From Siderastrea radians (lineage: Eukaryota > Cnidaria > Anthozoa > Scleractinia > Rhizangiidae): a stretch of 64,000 bases of DNA. Shown here one piece after another: positions 47,101 through 58,250 of this stretch. Position numbers and translations under genes: made by a program. Location of the stretch: the NCBI GenBank assembly GCA_964017195.1, contig OZ024890.1:18159701-18223700 (forward strand), given 5' to 3'. The number at the start of each line of letters is the position of its first letter. Positions within the stretch are counted from its first letter, which is position 1. Under the pieces are notes generated by a model. The model saw only the letters and a program-made list of their open reading frames with translations, searched no databases and had not been told where the DNA came from.

Positions 47101-50100
47101 TCTCTACTTACAGTGAAACCCATTAAACCATGAATGCCTAAAATTATTTCTGGAATGTTTATTGTTCTACGACCAATCAGACTCGAGACGTAACCGCAAC
47201 AAACCGCAAGAGTAATTAGCTGAGAGGTTTCGATCACGAAACGCGTCGGTGGCTTTTGCGTCCACGATAAATTCTCAGTTTCACCGCCGATTAACAAACA
47301 CTCTGAAATTGTTATTTTTTTTTTTACTATTTCAGAGTTTATGCATAACAAAGAATAACTATAAACGATATTTTACTGAAAAGAGATAAATAATCGAACA
47401 GACACGGCTAGACAGCGCGTCTGGGAGCAGAATAATAATTGTATTCAGTTTTTGCTTTTTTTAAAAAATGGCCTCTCCGGTGTTGTCAGTTATAATCATT
47501 TGTAGGTTTCAGCCTTTTCCCTGTTTGACCAAAACAGTTTACTGAATAAACTTTGCAAAAGTTTCGCTTTACCCTACTTTGGTGCGGAGAACACTGCATC
47601 AAGCTCATTCACGGCAAAACTCTTCCGTCCAACAATGTCATGCAAGCCGTTAGCCGAACATTTTATGTTATGGGCATGAAACAACGAGCTGGATTTTTGT
47701 TCCACGATTCTCAATTTTTTTATATCCTTTGGAAATACTGAAGTTGTTATTCTTTTCTATTTCAGATAGCTTCTGTATGAACGAAGGATAGACGGCACAA
47801 GTGAACAAATGTCCAGTTCTAGTAGAAGCGATTCGCGCGTTTAGTATATTTTAAAAAAGATACGTTTCCTTGGGTGTTTGCATAAACATCCCATTTATCA
47901 CTTCTTTGGTTTTGCCTCAAAACGTGCTTCATGTTTTTGGCAGTCATTTGATGTTTTCGATTCCGTCGGTCCAAAGTAATACAACTACCAAACTGAGACC
48001 TAAATAGCCAATCAAAAGCGAGTGTAATTTTTCAAAATTTTTGCAACGGTACGCAAGTTGCACGCATGTTTGCATCTGCAACCGCAGGCGTGTTTGTGTT
48101 TGCTGTGAAAACTCGGGTCTAACAGAAACTACAGTAATTATTGCTCTACTGCAATAATCGGCGGTGAAACTGAGAATTTATTGTGGACGCAAAAGCCACC
48201 GACTCGTTTCGTGATCGAAACCTCTCAGCTAATTACTCTTGCGGTTTGTTGCGGTTACGTCTCGAATCTGATTGGTCGCAGAACAATAAACATTCCAGAA
48301 ATAATTTTAGGCGTTCATGGTTTAATGGGTTTCACTGTAAATGTATAAATGGGTAGGAGGGAAAAAATGCTTGGGATAATCCTGCCATGGATTATTATTA
48401 ATAATTAGCACCTATTTCAGCAGGGAGTAGTGATACTCATAGTTTCTTTACACTTCATAAACCAGATTTAAGTACTGGATGTGTAGACCTTGTGGTCCTT
48501 GTGAAACTTTGCCTTAATTTACCCACAAAAGACTGCTCTTAGTCTCCAACAGTGGGAATGTTTCTGTCTAATCATATAAGAATTCTAAGATCTAAGTTAC
48601 AACACGAACAGTAACTCAGCTAAAGAGACACCTTCGGCTATAATAATATTGTTATTGTGAACCTTAATAAATTGTACATCAAGTAGCTCACATAACCAGT
48701 AATAATCCTAGGTTATCAACTGATGAAACCAAAATTGATGAAAAATGATGTCAATCGATAGTAATCAATATTAATTAATCAATTGATGTGGGTAATCGAA
48801 TTTAGTGTAATCAAATAATTCAATTATTGGTGACCAACATTTGTGTAATTTTTCGATTGGTAATTGATAATCACATATTGACATAGATTAATATAATTTG
48901 ATTATCATCAATTATATCAATTGTCGTCACTTCTTAATTTAAACGAACAATGTTATCCATGAGTTGCTAATAATAAATACTGTCACTCTATAACTGTGGG
49001 GTTGTTTTATGGGAACAGGAAAGGCAGTTTATTGACTGGAAGAAAGTAGTTTTAAAGGCAGGAGATGGTGGAAATGGTTGTGTCCACTTTAGAAGAAAAA
49101 AGTAAGTAACTAAAAGTGCTGGATATATGCAATAATTTTATAGAGACCTGTTAATGTAGTCAAAGATGTTGGGTTTTACATTTTCTGGATCTTCAAATTA
49201 ATTTGCTGGACTAAAGGGAGACACCCCTGTAGCTCATATCCTATTTCGGACCTAACCTCTTAAATTGTTCCTTTTTTCAGGCCCAAAAGGCAAAAATCAA
49301 TACTTTATTTCAGACCAGTCTAGGCATATAACAAACCCTATTTCTGACCAATACACTTGAATTGTTACTCTGCTTGCTTGCAGCCAAAGTGGCTCAATAA
49401 GCACAGCCTTTCAGGAGCTCATCCATACCTTGTGTGGTTTTGGAGCAAATGGTTTCAAGCACTGGCCACCCCTACCAATTTAATTCTTAGGGTCAGCAAA
49501 TGCAAGTGGACAAGTCCCGTAGACTTGCTGTAGGGAAAAGTTTCAAAGACAAGTCTCCTCATGTGAACTATCCATTTTTGGCAAAAAATTGAGTCACAGG
49601 GACTTAAATTTGGTCCCTGCAACTTGTCCCATAAATTCAAACTGATTTGTGGTAAAGTTAGTGCAAATTCTGTTAGTGTTAGTGCGACATGTCCTTGTGA
49701 GCAAAACGGCAAATAAAAAGACAAACCAATCAAAGACCAAATTGGATAAACAAAAACTCACTGACAGACTGGCATGGGGCTGGGAGGGCGGGAAAGCTGT
49801 TGCTTTGTATGGCAAGAAACAAAAACTGAATCACGTGACCAAATGTGACATCTGATATCCGACTCGTACCCAGCCCCCATTCAGTGTGTGAGAACTTCAT
49901 TTCTTGCCTCTTTTGCAAGCTCAGCCGGTGAGAAAAACATTTCTTTCTGTCCACTCCAGATTCCAACCCAAAGCAGGTCCTGATGGCGGTGATGGTGGCC
50001 GTGGAGGAAGCATTGTTCTGGTTGCAGATTACTCTGTGAAGGAGCTTGCTCATCTTCCTAAACATGTCAAGGCAGAGAATGGTGGAGCTGGTAGAGCAGA

Positions 50101-53100
50101 GGATTGTAAGGGCAGGAATGGTGCCGATCAGATATTTGAGGTGAAATGATTAATCTACAATTCTCAGCAATGGACTTGGAATAAATCCTCTGGTAGCTAT
50201 TCAAAACAGTTAGACTATTGAAAGCAGCCATCTGTGATATCAGAAAAGGGCTAGTCGCCTGAATAAATCAGGATTTTGTAAAAATGGCAACTGGTCTTAA
50301 GTATGTGACTCAGTTCTAGAGAATTGTATTTTTTCATGTGCAGAATGTTATTAAATTTGTCAAACTGCCACTGTGATGGGCTTATATATAGTCTGTAAAA
50401 ACAGAGGAAGCATTCTCTCAGGATTAGGTCAACTTGTTTACTACAATTATGATTTCATTATTCATAAATCTCAGTTAATCAACTGTCCAAGTGAACTTTT
50501 CAAAGTTCAGGAAGAAACTTGATCTGATGCTCAAAATTTGACTGGGTTAATTCTCAGTTTGCATAATGAGACGTAATAATGGCTATTCATGTCCCATTTC
50601 AGACCAGACTCTCAGATCTTTAATCGTTTTGGGGGCAAAAATGGTATCAATTTTGTTATTAAAGCTAATACACCTCATGTTAGGGCTAGTTGGCAAAACC
50701 TCTTTACCCAACGTTATCGGGCCATTTTGGTCTAAAGTTAGTAGGGACAGAATGTTGTATTGTGGTCTTTTTGCAAACTGTTGTTCAGTTTTTGTTTTGT
50801 TTTGTTTGTATTTTATAGGTGCCTCTTGGAACAGTGGTAAAGACAAATGGTCAAGTGATAGCTGACATGACAGCAGAGAGGCAAACATTTGTAGCTGCCC
50901 AGGGAGGGGTGGGTGGACTGGGAAATGCATACTTCAAGACAGCACTGGATCAAGCGCCTGACATGTACACTGAGGGGACCCTTGGAGAGGAGAAAGTGGT
51001 GGAGTTGGAACTTAAGACCATTGCTGATATTGGCTTGGTTAGTTCTAGAGATGGCCAATGTAATTTAAAGCTAAGATGAAATAAGAGTAAGGCTGTTAAG
51101 AGGTAAATGAGAATTCAAACTCTTGAGTGACTACCAAGTGGGGGTGGGACAGGAGGGTCCAAATTGTTCACTTCCTGTGTCCTCTGAACCTTGCACTTCG
51201 AAGAGTGCTAAAAATCAAAATACAAGATGAATCCCAAATTTCATTTTGTAAAATACTTAATATTATAAACATAAATAGCACTGTGTGAAAGTACTGCTAA
51301 AGAGGTTTCATTTGAATGGTCGCACCATATGATTTCATCCACAGACTCAAAAGTTGAACCACTTTAATAGTCTTCATAACTGACTCTGGGAGTGAAAGGC
51401 TTAATCTCAGTTCTGCTCATTTCTAGTTTTGCCCATTTCCTGGTGTCATCTGCCTTTTTCCATTGCAAAAATTATATTAGAATGTGCAATGTTGCAAAAC
51501 ATGTTCTTGTTTCTCCCACTTTCCACCACCTTGGGTATCCTGTTCCCCACCCCTCTTTTACAGCCTCCAGTAAACTTCCTGTCCTGTCCTTTTCCAGGTT
51601 CGTGCCCCACTATCTCCCCACTACCAGCTCTCATGATGCACTGTTGCTGACTCTTGTGTTCTCTGATCAAGATCTACTTAAATCTTCATGATTTGTTTTT
51701 GTAATTTAAATGTGCAATGTTGCAAAACTTGTTCTTGTTTCTCCCTCTTTCTACCACTGTGGGTATCCTGTTTCCCACCCCTCTTTTACAGCCTCCAGTA
51801 AACTTCCTGTTCTGTCCTCTCCCAGGTTGGTGCCCCCCTATCCCCCCCCACTACAAGCTGTCATTAGACACATTTGCAGACTCTCATATTCTCTGATCAA
51901 GATCTACTTAAAATAGACCTTCATGAGAATTGAAAAACATTACTACAATTTCTTGCCATTTAAAGTTGTAAAATGATGGAAAATGGAACAAATAGAAAGG
52001 TACAATTTTGTACAACAGGTGACTCCTTGTGCTTGTTTAATCTCAGCTGAAGATAAAGTTTCTAATTTATTTACAGACTTCCAAGAGATGGTCTGAATAT
52101 AAGTCTGAGTATAACTCTGAATATAACATCAGGCAGCAGCTTCAGAACCCTGAAGGTGCATGATGTTGATTGTACTTTTATGGGCTATATAAATTTATAA
52201 TTATTTTAACGAGTGTTTTTCTTTTCAAGGTTGGTTTCCCTAATGCTGGCAAGTCTACTCTTTTGAGAGCAATTTCCAGGGCAAAGCCAGCAGTAGCTGC
52301 TTATCCTTTCACTACAATAAATCCATATGTTGGAATAATGGAGTTTGAAGATTACTCACAGATTGCAGGTAAATCTTACCTGTTTTAATGTCAAATTGAC
52401 TTGCACTCCAATCAGTATTGACCAGTAGAAACAATAATTCACACGACAAAGACCAAAGAGAACTTATTTTGATTTTGAGTAGATGAAGTACCATTCTGAT
52501 AAAAAAGTTACAACCTAAAAGTAGTCAACGTTTTTCATAGCTGCCTTAATTTTCCTCTATCAGACATCTCATTTTATCCACCAAAACGTTGATCTTGTGG
52601 CCTTGTGCATGAAAAGGCCTATGAGTCAGTAAGTAATGGAAACATCTATCAAAACATCAAAACTGTATCCAACTTGGGTTTTTAATTTTGAGTGTTTGAT
52701 CGCACTGTGGAGACTTAGATGCATAGTGTTTCACTTAGCCGTCATGCTTGGTACCCATCCCATGTAAGATTTTTCTGTCTCTCTCAGCGACTTTCTAAGA
52801 TTTACATTCTTTCTTACTTAGTGGCAGACATCCCTGGTTTAATAAATGGAGCTCATCTTAACAAGGGACTAGGACACGCCTTTCTACGGCACATTGAAAG
52901 GTGCCGCTGCCTGATCTACGTTCTGGACATTTCTCAGACAGATTCATTAACCACATTTGCCTGCTTGAAAGAAGAGTTAGAGCTTTACAAGGAACGGCTC
53001 TCACAGAGACCAGGCGCAATTGTGGCCAATAAAATAGACATGGTTGAATCCAAGAGTGAAATACAAAGACTTGTGGAGACATTACCCCTCCCTGTGATAC

Positions 53101-53186
53101 CAGTATCTGCAAAGTATGGGACGGGCATACCAGAGCTAAAAGTGAAACTGAGAAAACTATTTAATGACTCCATTGTAATTTTCTAA
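44182..53186 (+). CDS. MTG2: MTG2 (GTPBP5), mitochondrial Obg-family GTPase (6 exons, 348 aa)
   Basis: GTPase needed for assembly of the large mitochondrial ribosomal subunit. Exons: 44182-44241, 49019-49101, 49960-50140, 50819-51037, 52230-52368, 52822-53186; total 1047 nt, phases consistent. Exon 1 encodes [20 protein letters not shown], a basic, hydrophobic mitochondrial presequence; it is separated from the core by a 4.8-kb intron full of transposons. The glycine-rich Obg fold runs from about 24 to 178 ([41 protein letters not shown]). G motifs: G1 GFPNAGKST (183-191), G3 DIPG (230-233), G4 NKID (297-300), G5 SAK (323-325). The RQFIDWKK start and [10 protein letters not shown] favour MTG2 over GTPBP10. 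The start is chosen because exon 1 joins exon 2 in phase 0 and supplies the presequence. Confidence 0.94.
44505..44664 (-). repeat. tRNA-derived SINE, inverted copy, MTG2 intron 1
   Basis: Reverse complement carries GGGGGCATGGTAGTGTAGTA and GATCTGAAGGTCAGTGGGTT heads, then body sequence ending near ATCCCATCCAGCGGGGAG. Same family as 30229-30505. Confidence 0.75.
44865..45272. mobile_element. MITE with TTAAGACG ends and TA duplication
   Basis: The ends TTAAGACGATTTCCGCTCAA and (reverse complement) TTAAGACGGATTCCGCTCAA continue with CGTTCGAGCAxTAAGTGCAA. TA flanks both sides (44863-44864 and 45273-45274). 408 bp, non-coding, in MTG2 intron 1. Confidence 0.85.
45296..46260. mobile_element. TAGCCTGC-ended DNA transposon, second copy, with nested MITE
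   Basis: The left TIR TAGCCTGCATGCAGATGTCT and inverse right TIR TAGCCTGCACGCAGACGTCT are similar over more than 100 bp. The flanks ATGCAGAC (45288-45295) and ATGAAGAC (46261-46268) are an 8-bp duplication with one change. Inside, 45967-46154 is a smaller inverted-repeat unit (TGTGGTTCCAGAAATTATCC / TGTGTAGTTCCAGAAAATAT), apparently a nested MITE. Confidence 0.8.
46603..46822. mobile_element. TTAACCCTTTAAGCCC-family MITE, MTG2 intron 1
   Basis: Starts TTAACCCTTTAAACGCCAAT and ends GGGGCTTAAAGGGTCAAA, with the family's TTTCTCCTTAC and GTGAGGAAAAC segments inside. More diverged than the JARID2 intron copies. Confidence 0.65.
47111..48337. mobile_element. Mariner-like element with about 180-bp inverted repeats
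   Basis: The left end CAGTGAAACCCATTAAACCA and the inverse right end are identical over the first bases and remain similar for about 180 bp. TA flanks both ends (47109-47110 and 48338-48339), and CAGT termini fit Tc1/mariner. The 0.87-kb centre has no recognisable DDE transposase, so it is non-autonomous. It is in MTG2 intron 1. Confidence 0.85.
48700..48935. repeat. AT-rich ATCAAT/ATTGAT-type degenerate repeat
   Basis: Many overlapping TAATCAAT, ATCAATTGAT and ATTGATAATC words without a fixed period, shortly before MTG2 exon 2. Confidence 0.5.
51230..51404. mobile_element. TTAACCCTTTCACT-family MITE, MTG2 intron 4
   Basis: Inverse-oriented relative of 18593-18805: shares GAATGGTCGCACCATATGAT, ATGATTTCATCCACAGACTC and the terminal CTCTGGGAGTGAAAGGCTTAA-like end. 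Confidence 0.65.
51481..51925. repeat. Direct duplication, about 226 bp x 2, MTG2 intron 4
   Basis: ATGTGCAATGTTGCAAAAC, GTTCTTGTTTCTCCC and CTCTTTTACAGCCTCCAGTA through TCTGATCAAGATCTACTTAA occur twice, starting near 51482 and 51708. Confidence 0.9.
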
Positions 53187-54734
53187 CATTTATTGACAAG
53201 ACCTACTCACTGGTGGAAAACCAGAAGAAAAGAATGTCATGCATTTGGTAGCAGAAAGTGCTTTCTTTAAATTCACAGTCCCACAGCCAGGGTCTTTTGG
53301 CAGGGCGGCAAAGTACAGGATCCTCCACAGAAAGTAGCAGCATGGACGATTATTCAGAGCATCTTAATTCAGCTGAGCACTAATGAAAGTACAACCTTCT
53401 TGGGGGAATATGGACAGCATGCTTTTCCAGCAAATTTTTGAGGTTAAACCCTATGAATTGCCACTTCTAAAGTATCTAAGGCCAGAAATATGCTGACAAG
53501 GCTGGCCCCAATTTCTCCTCAAGCCAATGGTTAATATTTTGTATCAAAGTACTAGAATTAGACTGCAGTGGTCCTTCTTTTCTGTTTGGTATGCTTGAGT
53601 GAGGAGTCAAAATTTTATGAGTGAGTGCAAAATTCACTGCATGGAAAATCATTAAGTTTCTCCACAGTAGGTGACTTCCAAATGAGCTTGCACCTTTCAC
53701 TACTAGAAAAATTCCCCTTGTAAAAAAAAAAGCAGCAACTGCTTGAAGAGAGATAGCCTAAATTTCTCTTCTGGTCACTGCATGAAAAACATGCCGATAA
53801 AAACCCAGGATCACAAAGTTGAGGCAAAAAGATGGTAAAAAGGGATGGATCAAAATTGGTGAAGATTTTACCCGATTGTGACTCTCTCTCTCTCACCCTT
53901 TCTGTGCCTTGATGTTTCAAGGATGGAAATACAGTAACAGAAACAATGCATAAGCAAAAAAGTTAATAAAAAAGTAAACACTTTATTGAGTTCTCCATGT
54001 TGTCAGTTGTGTTGAAAATAATTGTTGTACATAAACAAAACACTAGAGTTATTTACATGTATGTGTATAAAAGGTAAATATCAAAATACCATATAAATCC
54101 ATCACTATTAAAAATAGCATTTTTGTAATAAATACGTTTTTGTAACACCTTTGTTTTGGCCAGACATGTGCAAATACATACATGTAACACCCTACAAAGG
54201 ATAATATGGCAGATACACTTGACTTTGCTTACCACCTAACACTACACTGCAATATTACACAGCTTTCTATCATACCCAAAGTTTTTTCATAAAGAAAAAA
54301 TTCCCAGTAGCCCAGAGCTTAAATGTTAGAAACTTGTACTATAAGATGTTAGTTGGCCCAGCCAATAGTGAGGGGATCATGACATATCCTTGGGTACTCT
54401 GTGTTACTGAATTCATGGGTGCCCTGGGCTACTGTATTCCCTCTTGGCAACATCCTTGCTCGGGAGAGTGAGAAGATACATGTACTTGACACTTTATGAT
54501 GATCAATATTGAAATTCTCTTGATTTCACCCACATTTCATGTATGAAGATCATACGAATCATAAGAACATCCAGAGGTGCTGATCACTTAGTGAGACTGT
54601 ATTCACACATAAATATTCTGTGGGAATTTGGCACCAATATGCAGGAATGCTACAAGATTTCTCCAAACAAAAGTAATAGGGTAACGTTGATAGAGCTTAT
54701 GTTTAAAACTCTTTGAAACGTTTTGTTCACTTGG
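53187..54734. terminator. Convergent 3' ends of MTG2 and JARID2-N
   Basis: No exon lies between the MTG2 stop (53186, +) and the JARID2-N stop (54735, -). A plus-strand AATAAA at 53965-53970 and a minus-strand AATAAA at 53982-53987 are candidate polyadenylation signals. They would give 3' UTRs of about 0.75-0.8 kb each that meet or slightly overlap. Confidence 0.5.
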
Positions 54735-57700
54735 TCAGACACTTAAGTCATCATTTATCGCCCAGCCATCAACAGAAGACATGGGTGAGGCTACAGACGA
54801 CTCGCTAGGAGCACTTGAAGATGGTGGAGAATAAATCACTGATGACTGCATGGGGAGGACTGGACAGGACACTGCAGCATTGTTGGGGAACTGATGTGCT
54901 GGCTGAGTCAAAAAGGGATCGGGATCGTTAAAGACTTCAAAAGATCTTGGAAGACTGGAATTCCCTGAAAACAAACAACATAAAATCACTTTAATATTTG
55001 CCTTTAGATTAGACGTGTTACACCACCACTATGACCTAAGAAACATTGCACTTAATTGGACAAAATTCAGGAGTCCAAAAGAATGCCCCCCCCTGCCCCA
55101 CCCAACTTCCTCCCATCCCACCATACACACACTGATTTTAGTATGGTTGGCCTAATGTTCAGCCAAACGTCAAGTCATTTATTTTAGAAGACAGATAGCC
55201 AGCGATGGCATCCATTTTTTGGCATCACCCCTCACCAAGTGAAACAGAAGCCAAAATAAGTGGATCCTCAATGCTGCTGCCGGCTAGAAGACAGAGAACT
55301 GGAAACTGCATGATGTCCATTTCTGACAGTGCAATCACACAATCAGGGTATATTCTGCCAAGCCACATTGTTCTTGCCAATTCTTTCATGTGTCAAAAGG
55401 CAACTTCATACTTCATGCCTTTTCAACCAAACAACACAGGGTGCAGCTTAAAATTGTTTATTAATAATATTTGTGTGATGAGTTGTTTGTCCTGGTTGTT
55501 TATAAGGTGGGGATGTGCATGATGTTATGTCAGCCAAAGCAACAATAGAACCTAGCAGGGGCAGATCCAGGGGGGGTGGATTGGGTGGCTAGCCACCCCC
55601 CTCTTTGGGGTCGTTTAAGCTTGAAATTATGAAAGGGAACAGAACTATCACTGAGGTAATTTTGTCTTTGAATATTCTGATATCGTTCTGTCAGGTCAGC
55701 CACCCCCCTTTCAAAAATCCTGGATCTGCCACTGCCTAGTTATTAGATTCTCTGCCTTTTAACAACCTTACCTCTTAAACACAAGAAAGTCAGGAAGTCT
55801 TCAGTCTTTGCTATATTAGCTGGTATGTAGATCTCTCCTAGTGGGCTTACAAGTCTTCTGTTTTTGAACTTATGATTAAGTCTTCTTCGTACTTTTCCTT
55901 GCAGAGAATTAGACACTTGCCTTCTCAGTTCACAAATGTTATCAGGATTACTGGCACCTTCTGACAGACTAGAATATTGTTTAGTCTTCTCAAGCTCATT
56001 CCTCTGCAAAGCACTTTTCTTCTTCTTTACTTGATCACTGCAAGACTCGACAGCACCTTGACCTTTACTGCCCTTCTTCCCTTTGGTAACTGGCTGTTTT
56101 TCCTCTTTCACAGTGGCACTGAATTTCAAAGTCAAACTTTGAACAACTTTACTTTTCTGAGAACCTTTCACCTTTTTGTTATCAAGTGACTTGTGTAGAG
56201 AAGCTTTGCTTTTGGGTAGAATCCTTAACTCTTTTTTCCAAGAATGCTGCATATCATTGTTTATTTTTGGTGGGCTTTTAAGTTCTTTTCTTGCAATTAA
56301 TTTTCCTGTTTCTTCATTTAATGACTTCTTCGTTTTTCTAACACCTTTTTCTCTATCAATGGTTTCTTCAGCATCCTTTTCTGTTTCCTTCTTTATCTTT
56401 TTAAAAGAACTGAAAGTAATTTCCTCTCCAACATCCTTTCTTTTCAAAGCCTTGGTTAACAAATGATTTCTTTCATGGGAAGATCCATTTTCTCTCCTTT
56501 CACCTTCCTTTCCAAGAGAATCCCCACTCTGCTTTTTGGTGTTTCCTGACTTCTTTTTAATCCGAAATTTTGTATTGGTGCCAGTGCAAACAGTTCTAGT
56601 TGTAACAGGTTTGTCTGGCTTGTCTTGTTCTGGCTGAGAGGCCCTGGCAGTGGTGCTAATAGACCTAGTTGTTATAACTGGTTCAACAGGCCTCTCTTCT
56701 TTCTTCTGATGAGCATTTCTCACTTCTTTCAGGGAAGCATATAGAGCCCTTCTCAGCTCTACTTCTTCTTTGTGTAGAAGACCTGCTCCAAAGAACTCCT
56801 AGGGAAAAAAGAACATACATGTATTTCAGAATCCTGACATTAAAATATCTCTTGCTGGAATGGGACACACTGGTGCAACAGCAACTTGAATCTCAAAAAC
56901 ATTAGTCTGTTTTGTTAAGAAATCCAGGATCTGGCAACTTTCAGCCTGTTGATAAAAATTACTCTCAAGTATGATCACTCAAATGAGAGCTGTGGTGTAG
57001 TTTTCGTTCTTCTTTTTTTCAAGCAGAAACTTCAAAATGAAAAAATTCTCTGATACCCAGAAGTACGACGTTCTAAAGTGTACTGGACATAAAGCAGGTA
57101 TAACATAATTATTAAAGAAGATTGGCTTTAAAACATGGAAAGTTATGAAGCGAGAGTTACTGTTTCTTTAAACTCCAAGAAGAAGAGACGAAATAAGATC
57201 TTTTACATCAACCTATAGCGAGAACGAAGCTTGTAATCATACTGGAAACGATTAAATATGGGCCGTAGTGTAGTCTCTTTATAAATGCGGCAGTAAGGCG
57301 TTTTGTCAGAAACGCGTTGAACTTTGGAAAGACTAACTAGGTGATGTCTACAGTTATGCAATTCTGTCCCTACTGCGCTTACAAAATCGGGTAATCATGC
57401 GATCTCGCAGACTAACTTAGGGTCGAGAATCATTATATAACTCCATTTAAAAGCATCAAATGTCTAATGCAATTTGTAAAGAGCTAATGCAAGACGAATT
57501 GGGTTTCGTGCACAACAATCAGATAATCTAAAAAGAATTAGGGTCTTAAGTATTTGTCATACTTTATTGATAAGCTTCAAACATAAATACTAATGCCTGA
57601 TATTGCCTTAAAAGTACAGGTCAGTTACAAATGTTCGCTTTAAAACAGTTATTGAAAAGAGCGCCCACGGTTAATTGAAAACACTTGCTGATTTCGTGCG

Positions 57701-58046
57701 AAACAAGCAAATCAAGACGCGAATTAGTTAACTTCGCTTAAGAGGAATACGCGAGATCTCCCTGAGCAGTTCACTGATTAATTCAACGCAAAATCGACAA
57801 GGAACTTACTTCGTAACGCATACAGTAACCGATTTAATATAAAAATCAAAGGAAAATTTATCTCTGAACTTTTTCAGTTCTTTTCAAGCCATTGTTTTCA
57901 AACTCGTTCAGGACAGTGCATCATGCTCTCCGCGCGGCGCCAAACACGCTCGCGATTTTCTCGCCGAATGCCCCAAGACACTCAGTTAAACAACTTACCG
58001 TAGAGGATCGCACTTTCCGTTGTCGCTTGGGTCTTTTTTCGGCCAT
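54735..58046 (-). CDS. JARID2-N: stand-alone N-terminal JARID2 paralogue (3 exons, 434 aa)
   Basis: Exons 58046-57999, 56798-55772, 54964-54735; 1305 nt, consistent phases (0, then 1) and GT/AG sites. The start MAEKRPKRQRKV resembles MAAERPRRR of the full-length gene and the vertebrate M-S-K-E-R-P-K-R. Residues 22-41 are GLLHKEEVELRRALYASLKE, a canonical ubiquitin-interacting motif. The middle is Lys/Ser-rich and probably disordered and nuclear. Residues 347-359 are KTEDFLTFLCLRG. The last exon reads NSSLPRSFEVFNDP, parallel to exon 5 of the neighbour, then ends INDDLSV and a stop. JmjN, ARID, JmjC and the zinc module are absent. The lysine site is NHKFKNRRLVSP (K326), not QRKFA. Inference: binds H2AK119ub and part of PRC2, possibly as competitor or modulator. 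Not a simple pseudogene: no stop or frameshift, and all motifs conserved. Confidence 0.88.
55552..55739. mobile_element. MITE with GGCAGATCCAGG ends, JARID2-N intron 2
   Basis: CTAGCAGGGGCAGATCCAGG with a G run, and its inverse CCTGGATCTGCCACTGCCTAG with a C run, bound 188 bp. It lies just 3' of the exon 2 donor. Confidence 0.75.
56799..57998. other. JARID2-N intron 1, no feature seen
   Basis: Ordinary AT-rich intron between the 16-codon first exon and the long second exon. No alternative exon or repeat boundary recognised. Confidence 0.35.
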
Positions 58047-58250
58047 GTTGGAGCGATAATGTCCTGAAAAGCCAAAGTAAACTACAAGGATAAAGCACAA
58101 AGACCACATGCGAGATTACCCGCCATCTTCCAGAACAAACTTGTCCCCAGTCGTGCTCGGGAAGGTGGTGAGGTCTCGCACGTGCCAGGGGTCAACAACT
58201 CAAGCCGTGTAAGGAGGTAAATACTGTTCCTTTGAGAAGCGGAAATGCGT
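58047..58250 (-). promoter_or_regulatory. Putative JARID2-N promoter with YY1-type motif
   Basis: About 80 bp upstream of the start codon the minus strand reads GAAGATGGCG (58121-58130), a YY1-like core often found near animal start sites. No TATA box is evident. Start-site position is inferred, not seen. Confidence 0.35.

Noticed and set aside
47094..48350. ORFs near 47.1-47.7 kb as a possible first exon of MTG2
   Set aside because: They lie in the mariner-like element. The exon at 44182-44241 gives a mitochondrial presequence and a phase-0 junction to 49019, a much better fit.
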